Assembly (NCBI GenBank): GCA_905206455.1 | Contig: CAJLHL010000051.1 | Coordinates: forward strand, 1-16,845 | Direction: 5' to 3' | From: an uncultured Eubacteriales bacterium | Lineage (GTDB): Bacteria; Bacillota; Clostridia; Peptostreptococcales; Anaerovoracaceae | Length of the DNA: 16,845 nucleotides | In this document: positions 1-6,705 of the stretch, one piece after another | Layout of the letters: each line of letters starts with the position of its first letter | Position numbering within the stretch: the first letter of the stretch is position 1 | Position numbers and translations under genes: made by a program | The notes under the pieces: model-generated | Told to the model about the DNA's origin: nothing | The model's input: the letters and a program-made list of their open reading frames with translations, nothing else | The model's database searches: none

Positions 1-1913
1 CGCAGCAGATTCATGAATACTTCGATTTCCATCGTTTCGAAATATCCTTCTCCCGCATCGATATAAGAGGCGATCCCCTCACGCTTCAGAGCTTCCGCAT
101 AGATGTCGGCCACGCCCCGGGTCCCCCGCAGAAGTACGGCGATATCGGACGGTCCCACGGTTCTGATCTTTTCCGCCTTACAGTCGTAAATCTGCTGTCC
201 GATGCGTTCAGCCGCTATCTTTGCCGCGATGCGTGCTTCCAGCTCCGTCTTTTCCAGTTCCGCGATCTCCTCGTCGATGATATCCTCGAAATCGGACGTC
301 TCGTCGATACCGGAGCTGTCCACCAGATGAAGCGACACCTTCCGGTCCAGCTCCCCTTCGTACCGGACTCCCTTTTTCAGCGCCGCGTTTTCATCGTAAT
401 CGATACCTCCCCGTGTCCGGTCCATCACATGAGAAAAAATCCCGTTGACACAGCGAATGATATTTCCCTTGCATCGGAAATTGCGGTTTAAATCGATACG
501 TCTGCCTTCTCCTTCCGGGGCCCCCTCCTTCCGGGGCCCCGCAGCAAAAGAATTATATTTACCGATAAAAATCTCCGGCTCCGCCAGTCTGAATTTATAA
601 ATACTCTGCTTGACGTCGCCCACCATATAGACATTGTCTCCTCTGCTGATCCGCTGAATCAGCGTCTCCTGAAGAATACTGCTGTCCTGATACTCGTCTA
701 CGAAAATCGCTTTGAAGTGCCTCTGGTATTCCTCCGCCGCTTCCGGATGACGCAGTATTTTCAGAGCGATATGTTCGATATCGTTGAAATCTACCAGATT
801 TTTTTCTCTCTTTTTTTCAGAAAACCGCCGGTGAAATTCCTCGGTCAGACCGCACAGATATTCCGCCGGCTCTTTCGTAGCGTTCATCCGCGCCAGCATT
901 TCCGTCTCCGGAATCGGGAAAAAGTTTTTGCGGACGTCCTCCAGTGATTTTTTCATCTGATCTCTTACTTTTTTTACCAGATCTTTAATCTCCGCGAAAT
1001 CCTCTTTATCATCTTTCGATGCTGTAAAACGCTGAAACCGGACGTTCTCGATTCCTTTAAACACAGCTTCTGCGGAAAACTCCTCCTCCATCGATCTCAG
1101 AAGCGCTGAGATCTGTTCCCTGTCTTTCTGCGCTTTGGACACGATCGAAGGCAGATGTTCCGTCAGTTCACAGACCTTCTCCGCCAGTTCGCCCGCTTCC
1201 TCCACCGAACGCCGCATACGGTCCGCGATATACTGCCAGACCGGAGATCTCCGAAATTCCTCTTCTCCCGCTCCGAGGGCTGCGCAGGCATCCCTCAGCC
1301 ATTGGAAGGGATCCGGCATACTCATGATAAAATGGTAAACCGACAGAATCATTTCCCGCACCCGCTCCTCGCTGCGCACGCCGGAATAATTTCTCAGAAA
1401 CTCTGTAAAGTCTTCCCCCCCTGATGCAAAACGCTCATCCATCAGTTCTTCCAGAGCTTCCGCCTGTAAAATCTGACGCCGGCTTTCATCGCAGATGGAA
1501 AAATCCGCGTCGATATCCGTCAGATAAAAATAGCGGCGTATGATATTCATGGAAAACTTGTGAAACGTGCTGATATCCGCAGTATACGCCTTTCTCAGCT
1601 GCACTCTGAGAAACTCCGCTTTCCGGCGGTTTTCCTCTTTCTGCTCCGCCGTCAGCTCCTGCCTTTCGCCCCCGCCGGTCAGGCCACGGATCTCCTGCCC
1701 GATAGACTTCAGAATTTTCTCTTTCATCTCTGCCGCCGCCGCATTGCTGAAGGTCACCACCAGCATTTCATCCACCGAAATACCGTCCCGCAGGATCAGT
1801 TGTTTGATGCGTTCTGTCAAAACAGCCGTCTTTCCGGATCCTGCCGCCGCCGATACCAAAATATCGCTGCCCCTAACTGTGATCGCTTCTCTCTGTTCGT
1901 CCGTCCAGTTCAT
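1..1913 (-). CDS. addA: AddA-type ATP-dependent helicase/nuclease subunit A, 5' part (runs off window)
   Basis: The first 637 codons are present; the C-terminal half, including the expected RecB-like nuclease domain, lies beyond base 1. Visible SF1A helicase motifs: Q-motif region MNWTDEQREAI at residues 1-11, Walker A AAGSGKT at 23-29, Walker B/motif II with VDEYQDS, motif III VGDVKQSIYKFR, and motif IV with NRNFRC. The SAAAGSGKTAVL form of Walker A is the one seen in AddA rather than PcrA/UvrD. In the family AddA pairs with AddB to resect double-strand breaks up to a Chi-like site for RecA loading. Start ATG at 1911-1913 lies behind a purine-rich stretch (AAGGAG about 13 bases upstream). 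The gene immediately upstream is divergent gpmI, so addB is not in the usual position 5' of addA; it may be outside the window. A 16-bp tandem duplication sits inside the gene (see 509-540). UvrD-family helicase without a nuclease domain remains possible because the C-terminus is unseen. Confidence 0.88.
   Translation of the reverse strand, partial: MNWTDEQREAITVRGSDILVSAAAGSGKTAVLTERIKQLILRDGISVDEMLVVTFSNAAAAEMKEKILKSIGQEIRGLTGGGERQELTAEQKEENRRKAEFLRVQLRKAYTADISTFHKFSMNIIRRYFYLTDIDADFSICDESRRQILQAEALEELMDERFASGGEDFTEFLRNYSGVRSEERVREMILSVYHFIMSMPDPFQWLRDACAALGAGEEEFRRSPVWQYIADRMRRSVEEAGELAEKVCELTEHLPSIVSKAQKDREQISALLRSMEEEFSAEAVFKGIENVRFQRFTASKDDKEDFAEIKDLVKKVRDQMKKSLEDVRKNFFPIPETEMLARMNATKEPAEYLCGLTEEFHRRFSEKKREKNLVDFNDIEHIALKILRHPEAAEEYQRHFKAIFVDEYQDSSILQETLIQRISRGDNVYMVGDVKQSIYKFRLAEPEIFIGKYNSFAAGPRKEGAPEGEGRRIDLNRNFRCKGNIIRCVNGIFSHVMDRTRGGIDYDENAALKKGVRYEGELDRKVSLHLVDSSGIDETSDFEDIIDEEIAELEKTELEARIAAKIAAERIGQQIYDCKAEKIRTVGPSDIAVLLRGTRGVADIYAEALKREGIASYIDAGEGYFETMEIEVFMNLL
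509..540. repeat. 16-bp perfect tandem duplication inside addA
   Basis: Bases 509-524 and 525-540 are identical copies of CTCCTTCCGGGGCCCC, each containing the palindrome GGGGCCCC. In the minus-strand reading frame of addA this encodes the Gly/Glu/Pro-rich stretch GPRKEGAPEGEGR just before the motif IV region. The unit is not a multiple of three, so the two copies are read in different frames, yet the reading frame stays open on both sides to the window edge. Confidence 0.9.
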
Positions 1914-2084
1914 ATCCTTCCCGCCTCTCCTTCTGTCCTGCACCGCTCCGTCCTTTTCCGCCGGCTTTGAAAAATTACTGCGAAAAAATTTTCCAGGAAT
2001 GCCGCCGGCCTGCGCCGCATTTTCGCTTAAAGATTTCTCATTTGACACAAAAATCCCGGAAAATAGCGCAGAAACAATACAGAT

Positions 2085-2093
2085 ATTTTAGCA
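2085..2093 (-). promoter_or_regulatory. Candidate extended -10 promoter for addA
   Basis: On the minus strand the sequence reads TGCTAAAAT, an extended -10 (TGn plus TAAAAT, five of six consensus bases). No good -35 hexamer is found 16-18 bases upstream, which is tolerated for TGn promoters. The transcript would have a leader of about 165 bases before the addA ATG. Confidence 0.4.
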
Positions 2094-2161
2094 CAGGCAA
2101 CCCCTCTTTTCGTCCCTCTCTGAAAATTTTTTGTCATCAGGACACATGAAAGAGAATTTTT

Positions 2162-2170
2162 TGGTATAAT
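2162..2170 (+). promoter_or_regulatory. Extended -10 promoter for gpmI
   Basis: The sequence TGGTATAAT is a perfect extended -10 (TGn followed by consensus TATAAT) on the gpmI strand. No clear -35 is placed at 16-18 bases; a TTGTCA at 2131-2136 is too far (28 bases) to pair with it. It would give a leader of about 105 bases before the gpmI start. Confidence 0.6.
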
Positions 2171-2280
2171 TTTATTTTACAAAACAGTTGTGCATTTCAG
2201 ACACCGAATCCCCCTGTTTTCCGATTTTCTGCCGCCGGGAGGATATCGGCGCGACATCATGATAAGAGGTAGCAAATAAA

Positions 2281-3876
2281 ATGAATCAGACTACGACACT
2301 AATGATACTGGACGGTTTCGGATACAGCGAGAGAACAGAAGGCAATGCTGTTGCCGCCGCTTCCACGCCGAATCTCGATCATCTTTTCTCTTCCTATCCC
2401 CACACGATTCTCGGAGCCAGCGGTGAATCCGTAGGACTCCCGGACGGCCAGATGGGAAACTCCGAAGTTGGTCATCTCAACATCGGCGCAGGCCGCATCG
2501 TCTACCAGGAGCTGACGAGAATCACGAAAGCGATCCGCGAAAAGACATTTTTTGAAAATCCGGTACTCACCACAGCGGTGCGCCGCGCCAGAGAAAAAGA
2601 CGGCGCTCTCCACATTCTCGGCCTGCTGTCCGACGGCGGTGTCCACAGTCATATCGATCATCTGAAAGCGATCATCGATCTGGCCGCGTCGGAAAACCTG
2701 GACCGGGTCTTTGTCCACTGCTTTTTAGACGGCAGAGACGTTCCCCCCCGCTGTGCAGAAAAATATATCGCCGATTTGGAAAAATATATGGCTGAAAAAG
2801 AAGTCGGAAAGATCGCTACCGTCTCCGGACGTTATTACGCCATGGACAGAGATAAACGCTGGGATCGCGTTCAGAAGGCTTACGACGCTATCACCTCCGG
2901 AACCGGAGAATTTTCTTCCTCCGCTCTGCAGGCGGTCCGCAGCGCCTACGGCAGAGATGAAAATGACGAATTTATCCTTCCCACCGTCATCGCATACGAA
3001 GCGGAGCATATTTCACAGGAAGACGGCGTTACAGAAACAGAAGATACAGAAATCGGACTTCTGCACGCCTGCACCGTACAGGACGGCGATTCTGTAATCA
3101 TGTTCAACTTCCGGCCGGACCGCGCACGGGAAATCACAAGAGCATTCTGCGATGAGACATTCGACGGCTTTGAACGGACCGTCCGCCCGCAGGACATCTA
3201 TTATGTCTGCATGACCCAGTACGACGCCGCCCTCGAAGGTGTCCACACGGCGTTCCCTCCGGAACAGCATAAAAATACGCTGGGCGAATACCTCTCCCGT
3301 CTCGGAAAGAAACAGCTGCGCCTTGCGGAAACCGAAAAATACGCTCACGTGACCTTCTTCTTCAACGGCGGCGTGGAAACGCCCAATGAAGGAGAGGCGC
3401 GCACGCTGATCCCTTCTCCGAAAGTTGCGACATATGATCTTCAGCCGGAAATGAGCGCGGTTCAGGTCAAAGAAGCCGCACTCAGCGCCCTGAGATCCGG
3501 AAAATACGACGCGGTGATTATGAATTTTGCAAATCCGGACATGGTCGGCCACACCGGCGTGTTCGAGGCAGCCGTAAAAGCGGTGGAGACGGTGGACGCC
3601 TGCGTCGGAGAGATCGCCGATGAAGTGATCCGCTCCGGAGGGAATCTTCTGATTACTGCGGACCACGGTAATGCCGACCTCATGCTGGATGAAAATCACA
3701 ATATAGTGACCGCGCATTCCACAAATCCCGTCCCGGCTCTTCTCATCACACCGAAAGGCGGCGGTCTTACGCTGCGCGGCAGCGGCATCCTCGCCGATAT
3801 CGCGCCGACTCTCCTGGACCTTATGAATCTCCCGCAGCCGGAAGAAATGACGGGATGCACACTGATACAGAAATAG
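2281..3876 (+). CDS. gpmI: 2,3-bisphosphoglycerate-independent phosphoglycerate mutase
   Basis: Interconverts 3-phosphoglycerate and 2-phosphoglycerate in glycolysis and gluconeogenesis; a cytoplasmic, Mn-dependent, alkaline-phosphatase-fold enzyme. At 531 aa it is slightly longer than the usual 510-515. The N-terminal metal Asp is D11 in LILDGFGY-like MILDGFGY, and the phosphorylated serine is S61 in GQMGNSEVGHLNIGAGR. GVHSHIDHL, DGRDVPPR, FNFRPDRARE (substrate arginines) and the C-terminal metal motif TADHGNAD are all present, followed by a TAHSTNPVP segment. The start ATG at 2281 follows AAGAGGT about 12 bases upstream. It appears to be transcribed alone: divergent from addA, convergent with the SLH gene, with its own extended -10. 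In many Firmicutes gpmI sits in a gapA-pgk-tpi-gpmI-eno operon; none of those genes adjoin it here. Confidence 0.97.
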   Translation: MNQTTTLMILDGFGYSERTEGNAVAAASTPNLDHLFSSYPHTILGASGESVGLPDGQMGNSEVGHLNIGAGRIVYQELTRITKAIREKTFFENPVLTTAVRRAREKDGALHILGLLSDGGVHSHIDHLKAIIDLAASENLDRVFVHCFLDGRDVPPRCAEKYIADLEKYMAEKEVGKIATVSGRYYAMDRDKRWDRVQKAYDAITSGTGEFSSSALQAVRSAYGRDENDEFILPTVIAYEAEHISQEDGVTETEDTEIGLLHACTVQDGDSVIMFNFRPDRAREITRAFCDETFDGFERTVRPQDIYYVCMTQYDAALEGVHTAFPPEQHKNTLGEYLSRLGKKQLRLAETEKYAHVTFFFNGGVETPNEGEARTLIPSPKVATYDLQPEMSAVQVKEAALSALRSGKYDAVIMNFANPDMVGHTGVFEAAVKAVETVDACVGEIADEVIRSGGNLLITADHGNADLMLDENHNIVTAHSTNPVPALLITPKGGGLTLRGSGILADIAPTLLDLMNLPQPEEMTGCTLIQK

Positions 3877-4012
3877 CGCTGCATCCAGTCACGCCCGTCG
3901 TCCGGAATTGACAAAAACATCCCGGCGTGCATATGGCGGACCTCCGTATTTTCGCTGCAAAAATAAACCACACGGGACAGAGTTTCTGACACACAAATAT
4001 ATATATGAAAAC

Positions 4013-4059
4013 AAACGGGGAGAGAAAAAGCGATTCAATCGCTTTTTCTCTCCCCGTTT
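4013..4059. terminator. Perfect 22-bp hairpin terminator between convergent gpmI and SLH gene
   Basis: The arms 4013-4034 and 4038-4059 are perfectly complementary around a three-base loop (TCA). The hairpin lies 13 bases past the SLH-gene stop and 136 bases past the gpmI stop. On the minus strand the stem ends in a T-rich run (TTTGTTTT), a canonical intrinsic terminator for the leftward operon; on the plus strand only TTT follows, so it is weaker there, though the stem is likely to act in both directions. Confidence 0.85.
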
Positions 4060-4072
4060 CACATGTTTCTCT

Positions 4073-4897
4073 TCAAGAAATTCTTTCCGTCACGTTCTTC
4101 CGCTCCTCCGCCGTCTCCTTCTCATCCGGCGCAGCGGCTTTCTGTCTGAGGCCGTCGACGCGCTGCAGTACTGCGGCAGCCTCCGCCCGCGTCAGTTCCC
4201 GCTTCGGCGCAAAACTGCCGTCCGGATTGCCCGACATGATTTCATATACGGCACAGAATGCGATTCCATCCACAGCCCAGTCGGAAACCTCAGCCAGATC
4301 GGTATAATCGATAGAAATACTCCAGTCCGACGGAGAGGAAATCGAGAGAACCGATGCCGCTCTCCGTATCATGACAGCCATCGTCTCGCGATTGATCGTC
4401 TGATCCGGACAGAAATCACCGTCAATTCCATTGATAATCTTCTGTTCCGCCGCCCATTCCAGCGCCGGCACGAACCACTCATCGCCGGTGACATCACCGA
4501 AGAGATCTTTTGCAGGAACCGGCGGACTGGACTGCTCTGCCCCGTCCTCTTCGCTCTGCCCGCCGGGTTTCGGAGACAGATCTGTTTCACCGGCCGGCAT
4601 ACTTTCAACCCCCTCCGTCTCCTGTTTCATCTGATAAAGCGCGGATACAAACACGGCCCGCGTCATGGGTTCCTCCGCACCGAAGGTTCCGTCTTCCAGC
4701 AGCCCTATCCAACCGCGTTCCGTCGCACAGGCCACATATTCATCATACCAGTGCACGGCCTGAGAAATACCGTCCTGACCGGCATTCCCGCCAGGAATCT
4801 CCGCGGCACAGACAAAGGAGACGGCACACAGTACCGCCGCAAGGGATACCGGCAAAAACCGATATAGATTTTTCGCGTATCGTTTCATTCGTTTCAT
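4073..4897 (-). CDS. Exported S-layer homology (SLH) domain protein
   Basis: A 274-aa secreted protein. Residues 1-32 form a signal peptide: basic MKRMKRYAKN, a hydrophobic core at 14-30 and a likely cleavage near CAA at 30-32. Three SLH units follow: a divergent one at about 43-92, a second at 131-183 (FGDV...WFVPALEWA...GIDGDFCPDQTINRETMAVMI) and the best-conserved at 196-248 (NPDGSFAPKRELTRAEAA). SLH triplets normally bind pyruvylated secondary cell-wall polymer and anchor proteins to the envelope. There is no other domain: an acidic, Ser/Pro linker lies at 93-130 and a charged tail at 252-274, so no catalytic role can be assigned. Start at 4897 has GGAGG seven bases upstream; a second Met three codons in is less well placed. 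It is the last gene of the minus-strand block, 98 AT-rich bases after the FAD protein, and ends at the 22-bp hairpin. Confidence 0.88.
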   Translation of the reverse strand: MKRMKRYAKNLYRFLPVSLAAVLCAVSFVCAAEIPGGNAGQDGISQAVHWYDEYVACATERGWIGLLEDGTFGAEEPMTRAVFVSALYQMKQETEGVESMPAGETDLSPKPGGQSEEDGAEQSSPPVPAKDLFGDVTGDEWFVPALEWAAEQKIINGIDGDFCPDQTINRETMAVMIRRAASVLSISSPSDWSISIDYTDLAEVSDWAVDGIAFCAVYEIMSGNPDGSFAPKRELTRAEAAAVLQRVDGLRQKAAAPDEKETAEERKNVTERIS

Positions 4898-4995
4898 CGC
4901 TGCTCCTCCGTCTTTATCCTACCCTGCGAATATTGCAAAGAGATTGAAAACATATTATGAAACGATTACATGACGGTCACATCTGTATTACACGA

Positions 4996-6705
4996 TTATG
5001 AAAAATTATAATCAGCCGTTATTTCTTCAATGATCTTTTCCGCTATTTTTATCCCGTCCACCGCCGCGGACATGATACCTCCGGCGTACCCGGCGCCTTC
5101 TCCTCCGGGATAGAGGCCTGATACCGACACACTCTGCAGATTCTGATCCCGAAGAATCCGCACCGGAGCGGAGCTTCGTGTCTCTACGCCGGTCATCACC
5201 GCGTCCGCCATATCGAATCCGCGGATACAGCGCGCCATTTCAGGCAGCGCTTCTCTCATAGCCTCCGTCACATACTCCGGCAGACAGTCCGTCACACGGA
5301 ACCAGCGCACCCCCGGCCGGTAGGTAGGCAAAACGCTGAGATCTCTCTGATTTCCGTTTCCCGGCGCCGGACTGTCTCTCCCCTCGAGAAAGTCGCCGAC
5401 GCGCTGAACCGGCGCGCGATAATGTCCGCCTCCGGCTTCGAAAGCGGCGCGCTCCAAAGCTTCCTGAAAATCGATACCCGCCAGAGGATTTTTGTCTGCA
5501 TCCTGAAAATCTTCCGGACGCACATCGGTCAGCAGAGCGCTGTTAGCATTTTTTCCGGCCCTGTCATGATAACTCATTCCGTTAGTGACCACTCCTCCTT
5601 CGCAGGAAGCGGCGCCCACCACATAACCTCCCGGACACATGCAGAAAGTATAGACACCGCGGCCCGAACTGCTGTGATAAGACAATTTGTAAGACGCTGC
5701 TCCCAGTCTCCCCTCTTCGCCGTTGGGCTCGACACCGTACTGGGCCAGATCGATCACAGACTGAGGATGTTCAATGCGCACGCCTACTGAAAACGGCTTC
5801 GCTTCCATCTGCACTCCGCTGTCAAAAAGCATGCGGAAAGTATCTCTGGCGCTGTTTCCCGGCGCGATGACCGCCCTTCTGCAGATCATCCGCTCACCGC
5901 TGTTGATTTTCAGAGCGGTCAGATATTTTTTGCTTTCCAAAGCTCCGGGAGAGAGATCCCGCTGCCCCCGGTCCGGTTCGTCCTCTTTCAGACAGATACC
6001 GGTCAGCCGGGATTCAAAGCGGATGTCACCGCCCAATGCGATAATCTTTCCGCGGATCTTTTTGACCACCTCCCGCAATACGTCCGTTCCGATATGGGGC
6101 AACTGACGGTATCCGACGGCCGGATCCGCGCCGGCCTGTATGAGCTCTTCTTTTACCTTTGAAATGCGCACATCTTTAATTCCCGTCGTCAGCTTTCCGT
6201 CGGAAAAAGTACCGGCGCCTCCCTCCCCGAACTGTACGTTTGATTCGGTATCCAACTCGCCGGTATTCCAGAAGTGTTCCACATCTTGGGCCCGCCGGTC
6301 CACGTCCCTTCCCCGTTCCAGAACGACAGGACGCAGCCCGGCCTCCGCCAGAATCAGAGCCGCGAACATGCCGCAGGGACCGAACCCCGCGATAACCGGC
6401 CTCTCCTCTTCAGACAGGGACAGTGACGAAAGATCCGGCACGCGGTAAGTATGATCCGGCGCCTTTGTCAGAGAGACGCCTCGCAAGAAAGACGCCCTCG
6501 CAAGCAGCTCGTCCTCATCATCGACATCAAAATCCACGGTATAGATCAAACGAATGCGAGGTTTTTCCCTGGCATCGATCGACTCTTTGACAATCTTCCA
6601 ATTCTTCGGCTGAAAATTTCTGATCCGCAGCTTTTGCCCGATTTTCTTCGGAAGCAGTGAGACAGGCTCTTCCGGATTTAACTTTATCTGACTGATTCTC
6701 AGCAT
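4996..6705 (-). CDS. FAD-dependent dehydrogenase, COG2509 family (uncharacterised)
   Basis: A 569-aa cytoplasmic flavoprotein of the widespread but functionally uncharacterised 'NAD(FAD)-utilising dehydrogenase' group. An N-terminal domain of about 100 residues precedes the dinucleotide fold, with GFGPCG at 107-112 and the acidic end of beta-2 in VVLERGRDVDRR. The family-typical NVQFGEGGAGTFSDGKL block is at about 156-172, and a C-terminal FAD motif YPGGEGAGYAGGIMSAA is near the end. The open frame extends 20 codons further to 6765, but ATG at 6705 is preferred: it has GGAAG six bases upstream, begins MLRISQIKLN as the family does, and its ATG overlaps the upstream gene's stop as ATGCTGA (7-base overlap), indicating translational coupling. 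Substrate and electron acceptor are unknown. Pairing with the HI0933-type flavoprotein suggests a related redox task, but that is inference. Confidence 0.87.
   Translation of the reverse strand: MLRISQIKLNPEEPVSLLPKKIGQKLRIRNFQPKNWKIVKESIDAREKPRIRLIYTVDFDVDDEDELLARASFLRGVSLTKAPDHTYRVPDLSSLSLSEEERPVIAGFGPCGMFAALILAEAGLRPVVLERGRDVDRRAQDVEHFWNTGELDTESNVQFGEGGAGTFSDGKLTTGIKDVRISKVKEELIQAGADPAVGYRQLPHIGTDVLREVVKKIRGKIIALGGDIRFESRLTGICLKEDEPDRGQRDLSPGALESKKYLTALKINSGERMICRRAVIAPGNSARDTFRMLFDSGVQMEAKPFSVGVRIEHPQSVIDLAQYGVEPNGEEGRLGAASYKLSYHSSSGRGVYTFCMCPGGYVVGAASCEGGVVTNGMSYHDRAGKNANSALLTDVRPEDFQDADKNPLAGIDFQEALERAAFEAGGGHYRAPVQRVGDFLEGRDSPAPGNGNQRDLSVLPTYRPGVRWFRVTDCLPEYVTEAMREALPEMARCIRGFDMADAVMTGVETRSSAPVRILRDQNLQSVSVSGLYPGGEGAGYAGGIMSAAVDGIKIAEKIIEEITADYNFS

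Larger units (their letters stand above)
1914..2280. other. Divergent addA/gpmI intergenic region
   Basis: No gene is supported in these 367 bases. The region is AT-rich in its centre and contains two outward-facing extended -10 candidates (2085-2093 on minus, 2162-2170 on plus), about 70 bases apart. That leaves an addA leader of roughly 165 bases and a gpmI leader of roughly 105 bases. I see no terminator-like stem in either leader and no recognisable riboswitch. Confidence 0.6.

Noticed and set aside
2042..2070. Perfect TTGACA on the plus strand as a gpmI -35
   Set aside because: No -10-like hexamer lies 16-18 bases downstream, and it is far too distant from the TATAAT at 2165-2170.
3908..3936. 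TTGACA with CATATG as a plus-strand promoter after gpmI
   Set aside because: The -10 matches poorly (three of six) and no plus-strand gene follows before the terminator.
3908..4867. 319-codon plus-strand open frame opposite the SLH gene
   Set aside because: It crosses the 22-bp terminator hairpin and is antisense to a clear signal-peptide plus SLH protein; composition is Arg-rich and featureless.
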